In this document: positions 9,102-18,633 of the stretch, in pieces | Position numbering within the stretch: the first letter of the stretch is position 1 | Layout of the letters: every line of letters starts with the position of its first letter | Source: Enterococcus sp. BWR-S5 | GTDB lineage: Bacteria; Bacillota; Bacilli; Lactobacillales; Enterococcaceae | Direction of reading: 5' to 3' | Length of the DNA: 64,000 nt | Assembly (NCBI RefSeq): GCF_016745255.1 | Contig: NZ_JADOEQ010000008.1 | Coordinates: 62,001 to 126,000, forward strand | Program-made: the position numbers and the translations under genes | The notes under the pieces: model-generated | Told to the model about the DNA's origin: nothing | Seen by the model: only the letters and a program-made list of their open reading frames with translations | The model's database searches: none

Positions 9102-9908
9102 ATGAAAATGATGAAAAAGAGATTAGTTGTATCAATGCTGGCGGTTGTAATGGTGTTTGCAGGCTGCAATAAAGCCAATGACGATACTTCGTCACCAGCT
9201 GCTGATGAAAAGGGTGAGGTAACCATCTATTTGACACGTCACGGGGAGACGATGTTCAATGTCTTGGGAAAAGTTCAGGGCTGGTCAGACACGCCATTGA
9301 CTGAGGAAGGCGAACAGATAGCGGTTGATTTAGGCAAAGGTCTGGAAGGGGAAATCACCTTTGCAGCTGCTTATTCCAGTGATTTAAAACGGGCATATGA
9401 TACTGGCGTGTCTGTACTAAAAGGAATTGGACAAGAGGATATCGAGGTGCAACAGCTGGCAGGATTACGGGAGTCCTGTTGTGGTCAGTTTGAAGGAGAG
9501 TCGTTGGAGACTGTAGGTGACAGTCAAGTAGCACAAACAGAATACAAAGACTATGAAGCGTATGAAAAGGCAGTAAGAAAAGATGACGAAGATACTTGGT
9601 CATGGTTTGCCAATGCGCATTATCATGCCGACCAATCAGGCTATGCAGAAAAACCGGAAACAGTGAAAAAACGAATGACAGAAGCAATCATGGAAATTGC
9701 AGAGGAACAGAGTGAAAATGGTGGTGGAAATGTTCTGGTGGTTAGTCATGGCATGTCAATCAATATTATGCTGTCGGGCATGACAGATAAATACACCGGC
9801 GAATCCTTGAAAAATGCCAGTGTAACAAAAATTCATTATAAAGATGGCGAGCTGGATGTAGAATCTATTGGAGATATGTCCTATCTTGAAAAAGTTGAAA
9901 AAGAGTAA
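9102..9908 (+). CDS. Lipoprotein histidine phosphatase
   Basis: This member of the histidine phosphatase (phosphoglycerate-mutase-like) superfamily is predicted to be displayed outside the cell. A signal peptide ends in MVFAGC, followed by a polar linker and the catalytic domain. Visible motifs are LTRHGETMFN with the nucleophilic His, SSDLKRAYDT, the acid-containing GLRESCCGQFEG, and VVSHGMSINI with the second catalytic His. I placed the start at 9102 because AAAGGA lies 5 nt before it; an upstream ATG at 9087 lacks a site. Beside nucleoside transport genes it may dephosphorylate nucleotides or sugar phosphates outside the cell; that is inference. Confidence 0.87.
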   Translation: MKMMKKRLVVSMLAVVMVFAGCNKANDDTSSPAADEKGEVTIYLTRHGETMFNVLGKVQGWSDTPLTEEGEQIAVDLGKGLEGEITFAAAYSSDLKRAYDTGVSVLKGIGQEDIEVQQLAGLRESCCGQFEGESLETVGDSQVAQTEYKDYEAYEKAVRKDDEDTWSWFANAHYHADQSGYAEKPETVKKRMTEAIMEIAEEQSENGGGNVLVVSHGMSINIMLSGMTDKYTGESLKNASVTKIHYKDGELDVESIGDMSYLEKVEKE

Positions 9909-9925
9909 TATATAGGTATTTGCAT

Positions 9926-9974
9926 GGAATCTAAGGAGAGGGAGGAATAACCCTGTCTTTAGATTTCTTTTTTT
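9926..9974 (+). terminator. Terminator after purine salvage operon
   Basis: GGAATCTAAG..AGGG pairs imperfectly with CCCT..CTTTAGATTTC and is followed by seven T. It lies 18 bp after the phosphatase stop and closes the deoB-to-phosphatase gene run. Confidence 0.75.
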
Positions 9975-10114
9975 GAATCCGGCAAAAAGCTGTGCAAATG
10001 GCTCATTAAGTCTTTTTATGAATAATTGTATATAATTGACTATAGATAGAGTAAAATTGTTTTGTAAGCATATATATTTGTTGTTGAAAAAGCTGTTCAT
10101 GAAAGGAGAGAAAA

Positions 10115-10855
10115 ATGAAGCTGATTTTAGAGAATATCACAAAAAGGTTTAACGAGAAAGTCGTTTTGGAGAACGCTGATTTTACGTTTGAAACAGGGAA
10201 AATATATGGATTATTAGGGCGTAACGGAGCAGGAAAAACAACGTTGTTTAATTGTATTTCGCGAAATTTAATTCTTGATGAGGGAACAATTGGTATCGAG
10301 GAGGCAGGTGAACTTGATGAGAATTATGAAAATACAGCAATCGGCTTTGTTTATACGCAACCGCATTTGCCTGTATTCATGACAGCCTATGAATTTATCA
10401 AGTTTTTTATGGAGATTAACAGCGCAAGAATTTCGGAACCGAAAACACCAGAAGAATATCTGGATTCTGTGGGTATCGAGCGTGATGACCAACATCGGTT
10501 ACTAAAGGACTTTTCCCATGGAATGCAAAATAAGGTTCAGATGTTAGTTTCGTTAATGGTGCAACCGCCTGTCTTGTTGCTGGATGAACCGCTGACCTCT
10601 TTTGACGTAGTAGCTGCTCACGAGATGAAGGAGCTAATCTTACAAATGAAGTCGAAATCCATTGTAATTTTTTCAACACATATTTTACAGCTGGCTCAAG
10701 ACCTTTGTGACGAAATTGTCCTGCTTCATCATCACAAGCTGAATAAGGTTGATTCAGCAAGAATTCATGACAAAGGCTTTGAAGAGGAAATCATTGAGCT
10801 GTTATCGGATAAAGGAGTGCTAGATGAATCTAAAGAAAAAGAGGTGCAGTCATGA
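10115..10855 (+). CDS. ABC transporter ATP-binding protein
   Basis: A 246-residue cytosolic ATPase. Walker A is GRNGAGKTTL near 35, the signature region is the degenerate FSHGMQNKVQ near 132, Walker B is VLLLDEPLTSFD near 152, and the switch His lies in FSTHIL near 188. Its last bases overlap the ATG of the membrane partner by 4 bp, so the two are translationally coupled. Domain style resembles exporters of the ABC-2 type. No substrate is evident. The poor LSGGQ match is seen in other small exporter ATPases of Firmicutes. Confidence 0.88.
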   Translation: MKLILENITKRFNEKVVLENADFTFETGKIYGLLGRNGAGKTTLFNCISRNLILDEGTIGIEEAGELDENYENTAIGFVYTQPHLPVFMTAYEFIKFFMEINSARISEPKTPEEYLDSVGIERDDQHRLLKDFSHGMQNKVQMLVSLMVQPPVLLLDEPLTSFDVVAAHEMKELILQMKSKSIVIFSTHILQLAQDLCDEIVLLHHHKLNKVDSARIHDKGFEEEIIELLSDKGVLDESKEKEVQS

Positions 10856-12501
10856 CTCTTTTTACAGCTTATCTAAAGGATTACTGGTATTACAAAAGAG
10901 TTGGGATTGCCAGTAAGGTTAATGGGCTAATCTACTATTTTCAAAGAATTCCATTTATTGGTAAATTCATTCCTCAAACAATTTATAAAACCTACGGTAT
11001 CAAACAGGCTTTGTCGGTTTTAGGTGTGATATTCAGCTATGTTACCAGCTTTGCTGCGAAATTCTTTTGGCTGGCACTTTATTACGGTGCAGCAATTTTG
11101 TTAAGTGGTATGGGAATCACAGGAGAAAAAATCGAATTTTTTAACCAGCAAATATTTCTTTCTGGCTTGTTTTGCTGGTGGCTGTTTGTACCTGTTTTTC
11201 TTGGGTTTTATAATGGGTACGCATTTTCAGCACATAAACCATTGGTTGATTTTATCGATCAATTTAATTTGTCTCGAACCATTGTTGTTAGAGGGCATAT
11301 GATTATGGATGTTGGCATACAAGGCCTGGCATATATACCCGCAGGACTTGTTTATGGTGCATTGCTTGGTCGTCCGATAGAGGTGTTGTTATTCATCTTG
11401 TTTACCTATTGGGGCTTCAACTATCTGTTTCTGTACTTGGGTCGATTTCTATATACCTTGCATTTATCAAAAAAAATGCGTTGGGCTTTAGGTAGTGTCG
11501 TTGCTGTCTTCATTTTTGCGGGAACTGGGCTGATTTATTGGCAGCAGCTCGTGATTCCGATTGCTTCAGCGTTTGTTTCCTGGCTTGGTGTTGTCTTGTT
11601 TGGTCTGCTTTTTGCTATCGGTACGTATCTGCTTCTTCATTTTAAGCAGGAAAATGAGTATCTGCTGTATTGGATTAATCAGGCAACCGTAACGCTGGAT
11701 CAAGCAAAAAACCAGACGAGTAAAAATAGTTACATCAGTGAAGGTTTGGCGATGCAGAGAAAGCTTGAGATATCTAATGAGGGTGAGTATAGTCACCTGC
11801 AAGGAAGTCAGTATCTGAATGCTCTGCTTTTCAGTCGTTATCGTACAATTTTGAATAAGGCGCTGCGTTTGAGATTCTTAGGGATTGCTGCTGCATTGGT
11901 TGCTGTGATAGGTGCTAGTCTATTTGGACTTTTTCGTTCTGTGACAGCTCATGAGATGACAGCGACCTTACCGATACTTTTCTTTCTGATGTATTTGATG
12001 ACCTTCGGGAAAAAGGTCGTGCAGATGGTTTTCGTTAATTGTGACGTCTCAATGCTGTATTATCCTTTCTACCGTGAAGCAGGTACAATTATCAGCGGCT
12101 TCAATTATCGATTTAAGCAGACACTTTTTTATAATGGGCTGCTGTCGATAGGGATTTTCAGTGTTTATTTGTTGCTGAGTGTGCTGAACAATTTCTTTTT
12201 AACTTGGAACTTTTTTGCCGTTCTATTTTTACTGCTGCTGGCATTATCTGCATTGTTTTCTTTTCACGAATTGTTTATCTATTATCTCATTCAACCGTTT
12301 ACAGGAGATATGGAGGTAGTCAGTCCACTGTATAAAATCATTTCAGGTGTTTTCTACTGGATATCCTATATGAATGTTCAGGTTCGCTTTACCGGTTTTT
12401 ATTATGCACTGACTGTTTCCGTGCTGAGTCTATTATACGTTGGCATCGGTTTTATTGTAATCTATAAAAAGGCGCCGCAGACCTTTAAGATTAAGGGCTA
12501 A
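10852..12501 (+). CDS. ABC transporter membrane protein, unknown substrate
   Basis: A 549-residue protein with roughly a dozen hydrophobic segments spread along its length, for example near 58-82, 175-195 and 345-365, plus a soluble segment near 270-320. It overlaps the upstream ATPase gene by 4 bp, so it is its likely partner. I recognise no substrate-specific motif. It may be an exporter, but this is inferred only from the ATPase type and the absence of a binding protein gene. Confidence 0.75.
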   Translation: MTLFTAYLKDYWYYKRVGIASKVNGLIYYFQRIPFIGKFIPQTIYKTYGIKQALSVLGVIFSYVTSFAAKFFWLALYYGAAILLSGMGITGEKIEFFNQQIFLSGLFCWWLFVPVFLGFYNGYAFSAHKPLVDFIDQFNLSRTIVVRGHMIMDVGIQGLAYIPAGLVYGALLGRPIEVLLFILFTYWGFNYLFLYLGRFLYTLHLSKKMRWALGSVVAVFIFAGTGLIYWQQLVIPIASAFVSWLGVVLFGLLFAIGTYLLLHFKQENEYLLYWINQATVTLDQAKNQTSKNSYISEGLAMQRKLEISNEGEYSHLQGSQYLNALLFSRYRTILNKALRLRFLGIAAALVAVIGASLFGLFRSVTAHEMTATLPILFFLMYLMTFGKKVVQMVFVNCDVSMLYYPFYREAGTIISGFNYRFKQTLFYNGLLSIGIFSVYLLLSVLNNFFLTWNFFAVLFLLLLALSALFSFHELFIYYLIQPFTGDMEVVSPLYKIISGVFYWISYMNVQVRFTGFYYALTVSVLSLLYVGIGFIVIYKKAPQTFKIKG

Positions 12502-12517
12502 AAGGAAATGACAATGG

Positions 12518-12570
12518 AATAGCTCACTTGCTGAAAATAGAGAGAAATATAAAAAATGAAGTGAGCTATT
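12518..12570. repeat. 12-bp perfect stem with long loop after the ABC gene pair
   Basis: AATAGCTCACTT and AAGTGAGCTATT are perfect reverse complements 29 nt apart. They lie 16 bp after the stop of the membrane protein gene. No T run follows, so this may be a transcript-stabilising or weak termination structure. Confidence 0.45.
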
Positions 12571-12687
12571 GAGGTAAATAGCCAATCATGACAGTATTTG
12601 TCGTTCTAGCATGTGTCTATTGTCTGTGTTGATGTATTATTGATTAGATTTTTTTAGGTTGCTAATTCAGTTTGAATAGATGGAAAG

Positions 12688-12719
12688 GATGGGATTCTAA
12701 ATGTATCCCGTCTTTTTTT
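12688..12719 (+). terminator. Intrinsic terminator
   Basis: GATGGGAT and ATCCCGTC (one G-T pair) form an 8-bp stem with a 9-nt loop and seven T. It ends the 10115-12501 unit. The rest of the gap to 12960 is A/T-rich. A possible promoter for the next gene pair (TTGTTG, 16 nt, TATTAG) lies near 12873-12900. Confidence 0.8.
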
Positions 12720-12959
12720 GCATCATTCGAGCACCTTTCCGGCATATCGTAAAGGAGATAATCTTTTAGATTTCAGACCCGGACACCCCTTTATTTTCGT
12801 TTTTAATAAAATTATTAAATTTTGTTTATTTTTGAGATAGTTATTCTGGTTTTTATGTGTTATTATTCAATTGTTGTGTATGAATTATTTTCTATTAGAG
12901 TTGTTAAAAGCTCTTTGTAAAAATGGGAACGATAGATTTCATTAGGGTGAGGGATAATT

Positions 12960-13655
12960 ATGATTAGATTGACGAGTGTTGAAAAATCTTATTCTTCTGG
13001 GGAAAAGAAGATCAAAGTAAGTAATGATGTGAGCTTGACAGTGAGGGAAGGAGAGTTTGCGCTTTTTGTTGGTGAATCCGGTGCGGGAAAATCAACAATC
13101 TTAAATATTATCAGCGGTTTAGAAAAACCAGATTCCGGCAGTGTTAAAATCAGGGGAAATGATGTGAGTCGATATACGGAAAATGAACTGGCTGATTTTC
13201 GAAAAGAGCAGGTGGGATTTGTTTTTCAATTCTATAACTTAATTCCCAATCTGACAGTAAAGGAAAATGTTGAATTAGCTGCTAGGATGAAAGAAAACAG
13301 CCATGATACAAAGCAAATATTGAAAATTGTTGGGCTGGAGCATCGGCTAAACAGCTTTCCAAGCCAGCTTTCCGGGGGAGAGCAGCAAAGAGTGTCGATT
13401 GCTCGAGCCATTGTTAAAAAACCAGATATTTTATTGTGTGATGAACCAACAGGAGCGTTGGATCAGCAAACTGGAAAGGATGTTTTAGCTTTGCTTCAAC
13501 AGCTTTCCGTAGACAATGGAATGACCATTTTAATGGTTACCCATAATAGAGGGCTAATACCTATGGCTAATCGAGTGTTCGAAATTTCAGATGGAAGAGT
13601 ACAGAAGGAAACCAAAAATGAAAAACCAACGTTTGTTTCTTCGCTGGAATGGTGA
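12960..13655 (+). CDS. ABC ATP-binding protein, MacB/LolD type
   Basis: A 231-residue ATPase with Walker [11 protein letters not shown] near 38, Q-loop [17 protein letters not shown] near 92, signature LSGGEQQR near 137, Walker [13 protein letters not shown] near 157 and switch His in MVTHNR near 195. This pattern is typical of the ATPases that work with FtsX-type permeases, which move or sense peptides and lipids at the membrane surface rather than pump solutes through a channel. The permease gene follows after 9 bp. Confidence 0.9.
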   Translation: MIRLTSVEKSYSSGEKKIKVSNDVSLTVREGEFALFVGESGAGKSTILNIISGLEKPDSGSVKIRGNDVSRYTENELADFRKEQVGFVFQFYNLIPNLTVKENVELAARMKENSHDTKQILKIVGLEHRLNSFPSQLSGGEQQRVSIARAIVKKPDILLCDEPTGALDQQTGKDVLALLQQLSVDNGMTILMVTHNRGLIPMANRVFEISDGRVQKETKNEKPTFVSSLEW

Positions 13656-13664
13656 GTAGGTAAC

Positions 13665-16361
13665 ATGAAGCAAATACTGAGAAAAGATTTATTAAGGGAA
13701 ATTAAGTATTCATTTATGCGTTTTGTATCGATTGCTGCGTTGATTGCTTTAGGCACTTCTTTTTTTATTGGGTTGAAATCAGCGGCACCGAATATCTTAG
13801 CAACAGGAAGCAGCTATTTTGACAGATTTCATTATTATGATGCACGCATGATTTCTGCTGACGGCATCACAGAAGATCAAGCAGAAGCATTTCAGAAATT
13901 AGATATCGTAGCAAAGGTTGAGCTTAAGCAAATGGTTCATCAAATCATTGAGCCTAGCGGACTTACAATAGAGATGGACACATTTGAGGATGGGCAATAT
14001 GAGCTTATTAAGGGAAGAGAGCCTAAAGCTGCAAACGAGATTCTTTTAGATGAGAAAGCACAAGAGTATTTTGCCTTAGATGAGTTTGTAACTGTTGGTG
14101 GAGCACCGAATGAGGAGCAGAAAATTTTTAAGGACTCAGCATTCAAGGTTGTTGGTTTTGCCAACTCCTATCGGTTTATCAGCAAGAATAATCGAGGAAT
14201 TACGACTATTGGAAATGGTGAGCTCACTCTTTTTGGCGCCGTTCTTTCTTCTTCTTTTTCTGAGCAAGGATATAATGTATTAGATATTCAACTAACCGAG
14301 GAATTTCGTAATAAGGATCGATTTAGTGAAAGCTATTCAAATCAGCTGGCTGAAGCAAAGCTGATGCTTCACGAAATGAGGCTTGAACAGCAGGAAGAAA
14401 TGAAACAAAGTTTTGAAGAGGAGCTATCCGAGAAGGAAGCACAGCTAGAATCAGAAAGGAAAGATGTTGAGGCGCTGATTAGTCAACTGGACGGTCAAAT
14501 CAAAGAGGCAACCATTTCTATGGCGAATCTTCCAAGTGACATGTCACAGCTGCCCGCTGATTCGATTCAACAACCAACGAATGATATCATCGCTGAATTA
14601 ACTGCAGAGCGCAATAAAGGCTTGGAGGCCAAGTCTCAGCTTGAAGAAAAAGAAAAAGAGCTGGCTGATGTTCGAAACGCTTATAGAGAACCAACCTTTG
14701 ATTTACAAGGAATTGATGAGACTGTAACGTTTAGTAGTTTCAAGGAAAATATCCAATGCTTAGATGCTTTAGGAAATATTTTGCCAATCATTTTCTATTT
14801 TGTCGCTTGTCTGATTACAGTGTCGATTATTACTCGTATGATTGACCAAGAACGCAAACAGATAGGAACATTAAAAGCGTTAGGAGTAAAGTCACATCTA
14901 ATTATCAGAAAATACAGTACCTATAGTTTGTTGTCAGGCAGTGCCGGCTTTGCTATCGGGCTATTAATTGGCTGTTTTCTTTTTCCGACTCTGCTAATCA
15001 GACTTTATTCCCCCTTATATATTTTTAAAGAGTATGACTTAATTATATATTGGCCGCTAGTAACGATTGCAGGGATTGCCAGTCTATTGTCAATAGTCAT
15101 TATTCCGTACTTCTTTTATCGAAACACACTGAAAAGTCCGCCGCTTCATTTAATGCGGAGAAAGCCCCCGGTTAGCGGAAAAGCAATTTTTTTAGAAAAG
15201 CTTCCTTTTTTTTGGAATCGGTGTTCTTTTTCAGCGAAAATGGGGTTACGAAATATTTTCAGGTATAAAATGCAGATGTTGCTGCTTTCTATTGGAATTA
15301 CAGGATGTATGGTGTTATTGGTTACCGGTTATGGCGCAAGAGAAGCAGTCTCCCTTTTACAGGAACAGCAATTCGATAAAGTTCTAAACTATGATATGAT
15401 TACTGTTTTTCATACAAATGCTAATGCGGAAGAGAAGTCTAGTTACCGACAGCTCACACAATCTAAAGAGCTGCAGACGCTTGGAACTATTCAAGAAAAA
15501 TGGGAAACGAGTTTGAAAAATGGAAAAAGTGTCCAAATAAATACGATTGTTCCCATCTCTGAAAGCAAAAAAAATCAGTTGTCTGAGTATATTAAGCTAA
15601 CAGACAGTATAACGAAGCAGCCGATAACCATTAGTCCAAAGGATGCTGTTGTTACTGAAAAACTGGCTCAGCTCTTGAACATAACGGTCAATGATCGTTT
15701 GAAAATTAAAAATTCTGCAAACGAAGATGTTGAGGTAACCATCACTCATATCGCCGATAATTATTATTTGCATTATCTTTATTTGGGTACAGAAATCTAT
15801 AAAAATCAAATTAGCGAAGAGCTTTTGCCAAACATGGAGCTGATTAGGTATGATCGGCTTACAACAGAGGATAAAGTAAAAATTCTTGAAGAGAAAGCAT
15901 TAACATCACTTACAACAGTGGATCAAATGAGTGAACAAATGACGGAGCTGACCGCTCAGCTTGATCGATTAATTGCTATCGTTATTATTGCTGCAATCGT
16001 TTTGGGGATAGTGGTTATTTACAATCTATCCTATATTAATATTCTGGAACGAAAGCAGGAATTATCTGTTGTTTATGCAATGGGCTATCGACCACTTAAA
16101 CGAACATTCTACATTTTTAGAGAAATGATTATTTTGGGAGTTTTATCGATGTTAATCGGTTATGGCGTTGGTGTGCCTATCTATCAGCTTATCATGAAGC
16201 AGCTTGAGCTTGAATTTTTAAAATTTCCGGAGCCGATATATTGGCAGATTTTTCTGCAATCCTCCGTTACTTTAGTCGTTGTTTTTTGTATTCTTCTTAT
16301 CCTAATGCATTATAAAATTGGAAAAGTAGATGTTTTGGGTGCATTGAAAGACCGAGAATAA
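13665..16361 (+). CDS. Large FtsX/MacB-type ABC permease with coiled-coil insert
   Basis: An 898-residue membrane protein. One membrane segment lies near 20-40, followed by an extracellular region. A Glu/Gln/Lys-rich coiled coil occupies about 225-335. A first FtsX-type block of three membrane segments lies near 365-480, a fourth segment is near 545, and a second FtsX block lies near 770-890. Repeated elements such as QIGTLKALGVKSHLIIRKY and QELSVVYAMGYRPLKRTFYIF mark the two FtsX domains. Such proteins use ATP hydrolysis to move extracellular domains. Peptide resistance or export is possible, but no substrate is visible. Confidence 0.85.
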   Translation: MKQILRKDLLREIKYSFMRFVSIAALIALGTSFFIGLKSAAPNILATGSSYFDRFHYYDARMISADGITEDQAEAFQKLDIVAKVELKQMVHQIIEPSGLTIEMDTFEDGQYELIKGREPKAANEILLDEKAQEYFALDEFVTVGGAPNEEQKIFKDSAFKVVGFANSYRFISKNNRGITTIGNGELTLFGAVLSSSFSEQGYNVLDIQLTEEFRNKDRFSESYSNQLAEAKLMLHEMRLEQQEEMKQSFEEELSEKEAQLESERKDVEALISQLDGQIKEATISMANLPSDMSQLPADSIQQPTNDIIAELTAERNKGLEAKSQLEEKEKELADVRNAYREPTFDLQGIDETVTFSSFKENIQCLDALGNILPIIFYFVACLITVSIITRMIDQERKQIGTLKALGVKSHLIIRKYSTYSLLSGSAGFAIGLLIGCFLFPTLLIRLYSPLYIFKEYDLIIYWPLVTIAGIASLLSIVIIPYFFYRNTLKSPPLHLMRRKPPVSGKAIFLEKLPFFWNRCSFSAKMGLRNIFRYKMQMLLLSIGITGCMVLLVTGYGAREAVSLLQEQQFDKVLNYDMITVFHTNANAEEKSSYRQLTQSKELQTLGTIQEKWETSLKNGKSVQINTIVPISESKKNQLSEYIKLTDSITKQPITISPKDAVVTEKLAQLLNITVNDRLKIKNSANEDVEVTITHIADNYYLHYLYLGTEIYKNQISEELLPNMELIRYDRLTTEDKVKILEEKALTSLTTVDQMSEQMTELTAQLDRLIAIVIIAAIVLGIVVIYNLSYINILERKQELSVVYAMGYRPLKRTFYIFREMIILGVLSMLIGYGVGVPIYQLIMKQLELEFLKFPEPIYWQIFLQSSVTLVVVFCILLILMHYKIGKVDVLGALKDRE

Positions 16362-16405
16362 CGTGTGGTGAATACCGAAAAGGGCTAAGTAGACAGAGCA
16401 TGAAA

Positions 16406-16438
16406 AGAAGGAGTGGAAGAACACATCCTTCTTTTTTT
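16406..16438 (+). terminator. Intrinsic terminator
   Basis: AGAAGGA and TCCTTCT, with part-paired TG/CA inside, form the stem and eight T follow. It closes the ABC permease unit 45 bp after its stop codon. Confidence 0.75.
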
Positions 16439-16481
16439 CTCTGCTATTTATTTTTTTACAGAAATAAAATTCTAAAAAAGC

Positions 16482-16510
16482 TTTACAAGCCAAAAAATCA
16501 GTGATACAAT
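16482..16510 (+). promoter_or_regulatory. Promoter of nadR-pnuC
   Basis: The -35 box TTTACA (16482-16487) is 17 nt from the -10 box TACAAT (16505-16510), and a TG one base before the -10 makes it an extended promoter. The predicted start of transcription near 16517 lies just before the first AGGTA-N5-TACCT palindrome, so a protein bound there would block transcription. Confidence 0.75.
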
Positions 16511-16523
16511 AAATTCAAGTTAA

Positions 16524-16538
16524 AGGTAAAAAATACCT
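16524..16538. promoter_or_regulatory. Putative NrtR operator 1
   Basis: AGGTA-AAAAA-TACCT is a perfect 5-bp dyad with a 5-nt centre and A/T-rich flanks. It begins about 14 bp after the -10 box. An identical-arm copy lies 73 bp downstream. Assignment to NrtR rests on the regulator gene lying directly after nadR-pnuC. Confidence 0.65.
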
Positions 16539-16596
16539 AAAATAAACTGAAAAAAGATTTGATAGTCTTCATTGGTTTTTTCTTTTAAATAATTAA

Positions 16597-16611
16597 AGGT
16601 AAATTTTACCT
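16597..16611. promoter_or_regulatory. Putative NrtR operator 2
   Basis: AGGTA-AATTT-TACCT has the same arms and spacing as operator 1. The two centres are 73 bp apart, close to seven turns of DNA. This second copy ends 4 bp before the nadR Shine-Dalgarno sequence. Confidence 0.65.
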
Positions 16612-16628
16612 AAAAAGGAGTGGCGAAA

Positions 16629-17777
16629 ATGAGGAATAAATTAACAGGAACAAATATAGGTGTATTTTTTGGGACGTGGGCACCCATGCATATTGGCCAT
16701 ATTTCAGCAGTACATCAGGCAAAACGATTATGTGATGGTGTGATTCTGGCAGTTAGCGGCTATGACGGAGATCGAGGAGATCAGATTGGTCTAAGTCTGG
16801 AAAAGAGATTTCGCTACACCAGAGAAACTTTTAAAGAAGATGAACTGATAGCTGTCGATAAAATTGACGAGACAGCAATTCCCCGTTATCCACAAGGCTG
16901 GCTGCCATGGCTTGAAATGCTGGAAACAGTGATTAGTAAAAACTGTGAAGCAAGCGAAATGACAATTACCATTTTTGTCGGGGAAAAAGAGTATGTCGAG
17001 AAGCTTAATGAACTGCGTCCTACGTGGAAGGTTGTGCTAATTGATCGACAGCTGCTGCCAATTTCAGCAACACTTATCCGAGAAAATCCTTTGAAATACT
17101 GGCAGAAAATTGCCCGTCCATTTAGAAGACACTTTAGCAAAAATATTCTAATTGCGGGTTCAGCATCAGGAGGGAAAACAACGTTAGTTAAGGATTTGGC
17201 AAGAAGCTATGGAAGTCCTTTTTCATTGGAATATGCTCGGCATTATCAGCAAAAGTACAATGTACTTGATGAAGAGCTGAATGCAAAGGATTATGTATAT
17301 TTATTGGCTAATCAGTATCGTCAGACTTCGAATGAAATTGAAGGAACAGCCAATAACGGACTTGTATTTGCAGATACAAACAGTACAGTTACTAAGGCTT
17401 ATATGGATTGGTACCTAACAGCTGATGAACAGGAAGCACAAAGTAAGGAAAAAACACTGGTTCAAAAAGAGGAATTCGAGGCACTAAATCGGCAATATGC
17501 AGCAACGGTGCAGCAGGAAAAATGGGATATTATTTTTATCGTTCCACCTGTGACGAAATATGTCGACGATCATTTTCGAGACATGACAATGGCAGAAGAG
17601 AATATTCGTTGGGCCTTTCACGAACATCTGCTCCGGCTGTTTGAAGAAGCCGGATTGGGAGATAAGGTTGTCTTATTGGAAACAGAAATGACTTCAGCTG
17701 ACCCTCAAGGCTTTTATAGCAGGTATCAGCTGGCTCAGGATAAAATTGCAGAGATATTGGATATAACTGTTTGGTAA
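16629..17777 (+). CDS. nadR: NadR: NMN adenylyltransferase / ribosylnicotinamide kinase
   Basis: A bifunctional enzyme that phosphorylates nicotinamide riboside to NMN and adenylates NMN to NAD. The N-terminal nucleotidyltransferase domain has GVFFGTWAPMHIGHI near 11, including the HxGH motif, and LPISATLIRENP near 142 with the ISxTxxR-type element. The C-terminal kinase domain has the P-loop GSASGGKTT near 177. Unlike E. coli NadR it has no N-terminal helix-turn-helix, so it cannot repress directly. I chose ATG 16629, 8 nt after AAGGAG; a GTG at 16620 would sit on that site. It precedes pnuC by 46 bp. Confidence 0.93.
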   Translation: MRNKLTGTNIGVFFGTWAPMHIGHISAVHQAKRLCDGVILAVSGYDGDRGDQIGLSLEKRFRYTRETFKEDELIAVDKIDETAIPRYPQGWLPWLEMLETVISKNCEASEMTITIFVGEKEYVEKLNELRPTWKVVLIDRQLLPISATLIRENPLKYWQKIARPFRRHFSKNILIAGSASGGKTTLVKDLARSYGSPFSLEYARHYQQKYNVLDEELNAKDYVYLLANQYRQTSNEIEGTANNGLVFADTNSTVTKAYMDWYLTADEQEAQSKEKTLVQKEEFEALNRQYAATVQQEKWDIIFIVPPVTKYVDDHFRDMTMAEENIRWAFHEHLLRLFEEAGLGDKVVLLETEMTSADPQGFYSRYQLAQDKIAEILDITVW

Positions 17778-17823
17778 CTAACAAGAATAATTTGTTTTTT
17801 ATAAATGAGAAGGAGTGGACAGA

Positions 17824-18633
17824 ATGGAAGCAGTGAAAGGGATTAAATATTGGGCAATGGAAAGATTACAGGGAAGCTATTGGAAAAACAGAGGGAAGGA
17901 CATAGTGAGTAATCTTTCGATGCTTACAGCACAGGCGAAAGCACTTGGCATGAAGGGTCTTCTAGCCGCGTTAATCAAAGATATTTTCTTAGGCTGGAAA
18001 CCGTTGGAAGTAGTTTATTTATTGGTATTAGTTGGGATTCAGATTGGTGTCTACATCAAACAGCCGGATAGTTTTTTAGGAATGATTGCCGGCGCAACAG
18101 GAATTATCAATGTGATTTTCGTGACAAAGGGAAAAATCAGCAATTACTTTTTTGGTCTGATCAATGTTGTCATTTATCTTTATTTAAGTGTTATTAGCGG
18201 TTTTTATGGCGAAGTGTTGACATCTATCTATTTTTTCCTGATGCAATTTACAGGAACCTATCTATGGCTTCTAAATTTAGATAAAAAAGAAGATGATAAA
18301 GATGAGCTGGTCTATGTGAAGCCTAAGAAGCTTTCTTTTGCAGGCTGGGTAAAGGCGGTTATCGGTATGATTTGTATCTGGGGCATATTCGGACTGATTT
18401 ATCGCAGCATTGGGGCAAACCGTCCCTTCCGAGATTCTGTAACCGACGGAACAAATTACGTTGGACAGTGGCTGATGAATGGTTCCTTTTCAGCACAATG
18501 GCTATTTTGGATTGCTACGAATGTATTCAGCATCTATTTGTGGTGGGGAGCCAGTCTGGAAATGGTCGTCATGTATTGGGTATTTCTAATTAACTCGATT
18601 GTAGGATATATTCGTTGGAGCATTAAAAGCTGA
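17824..18633 (+). CDS. pnuC: PnuC nicotinamide riboside transporter
   Basis: A membrane carrier of 269 residues with about seven hydrophobic segments from residue 55 on. A family stretch is GATGIINVIFVTKGKISNYFFG near 91-112, followed by FYGEVLTSIYFFLMQ near 131-145. It brings in nicotinamide riboside, which NadR then traps by phosphorylation. ATG 17824 lies 8 nt after AGAAGGAG. The last codons and the stop (agc tga) lie inside the first unit of the downstream 123-bp tandem repeat, so the array reaches into the coding end. Confidence 0.92.
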   Translation: MEAVKGIKYWAMERLQGSYWKNRGKDIVSNLSMLTAQAKALGMKGLLAALIKDIFLGWKPLEVVYLLVLVGIQIGVYIKQPDSFLGMIAGATGIINVIFVTKGKISNYFFGLINVVIYLYLSVISGFYGEVLTSIYFFLMQFTGTYLWLLNLDKKEDDKDELVYVKPKKLSFAGWVKAVIGMICIWGIFGLIYRSIGANRPFRDSVTDGTNYVGQWLMNGSFSAQWLFWIATNVFSIYLWWGASLEMVVMYWVFLINSIVGYIRWSIKS

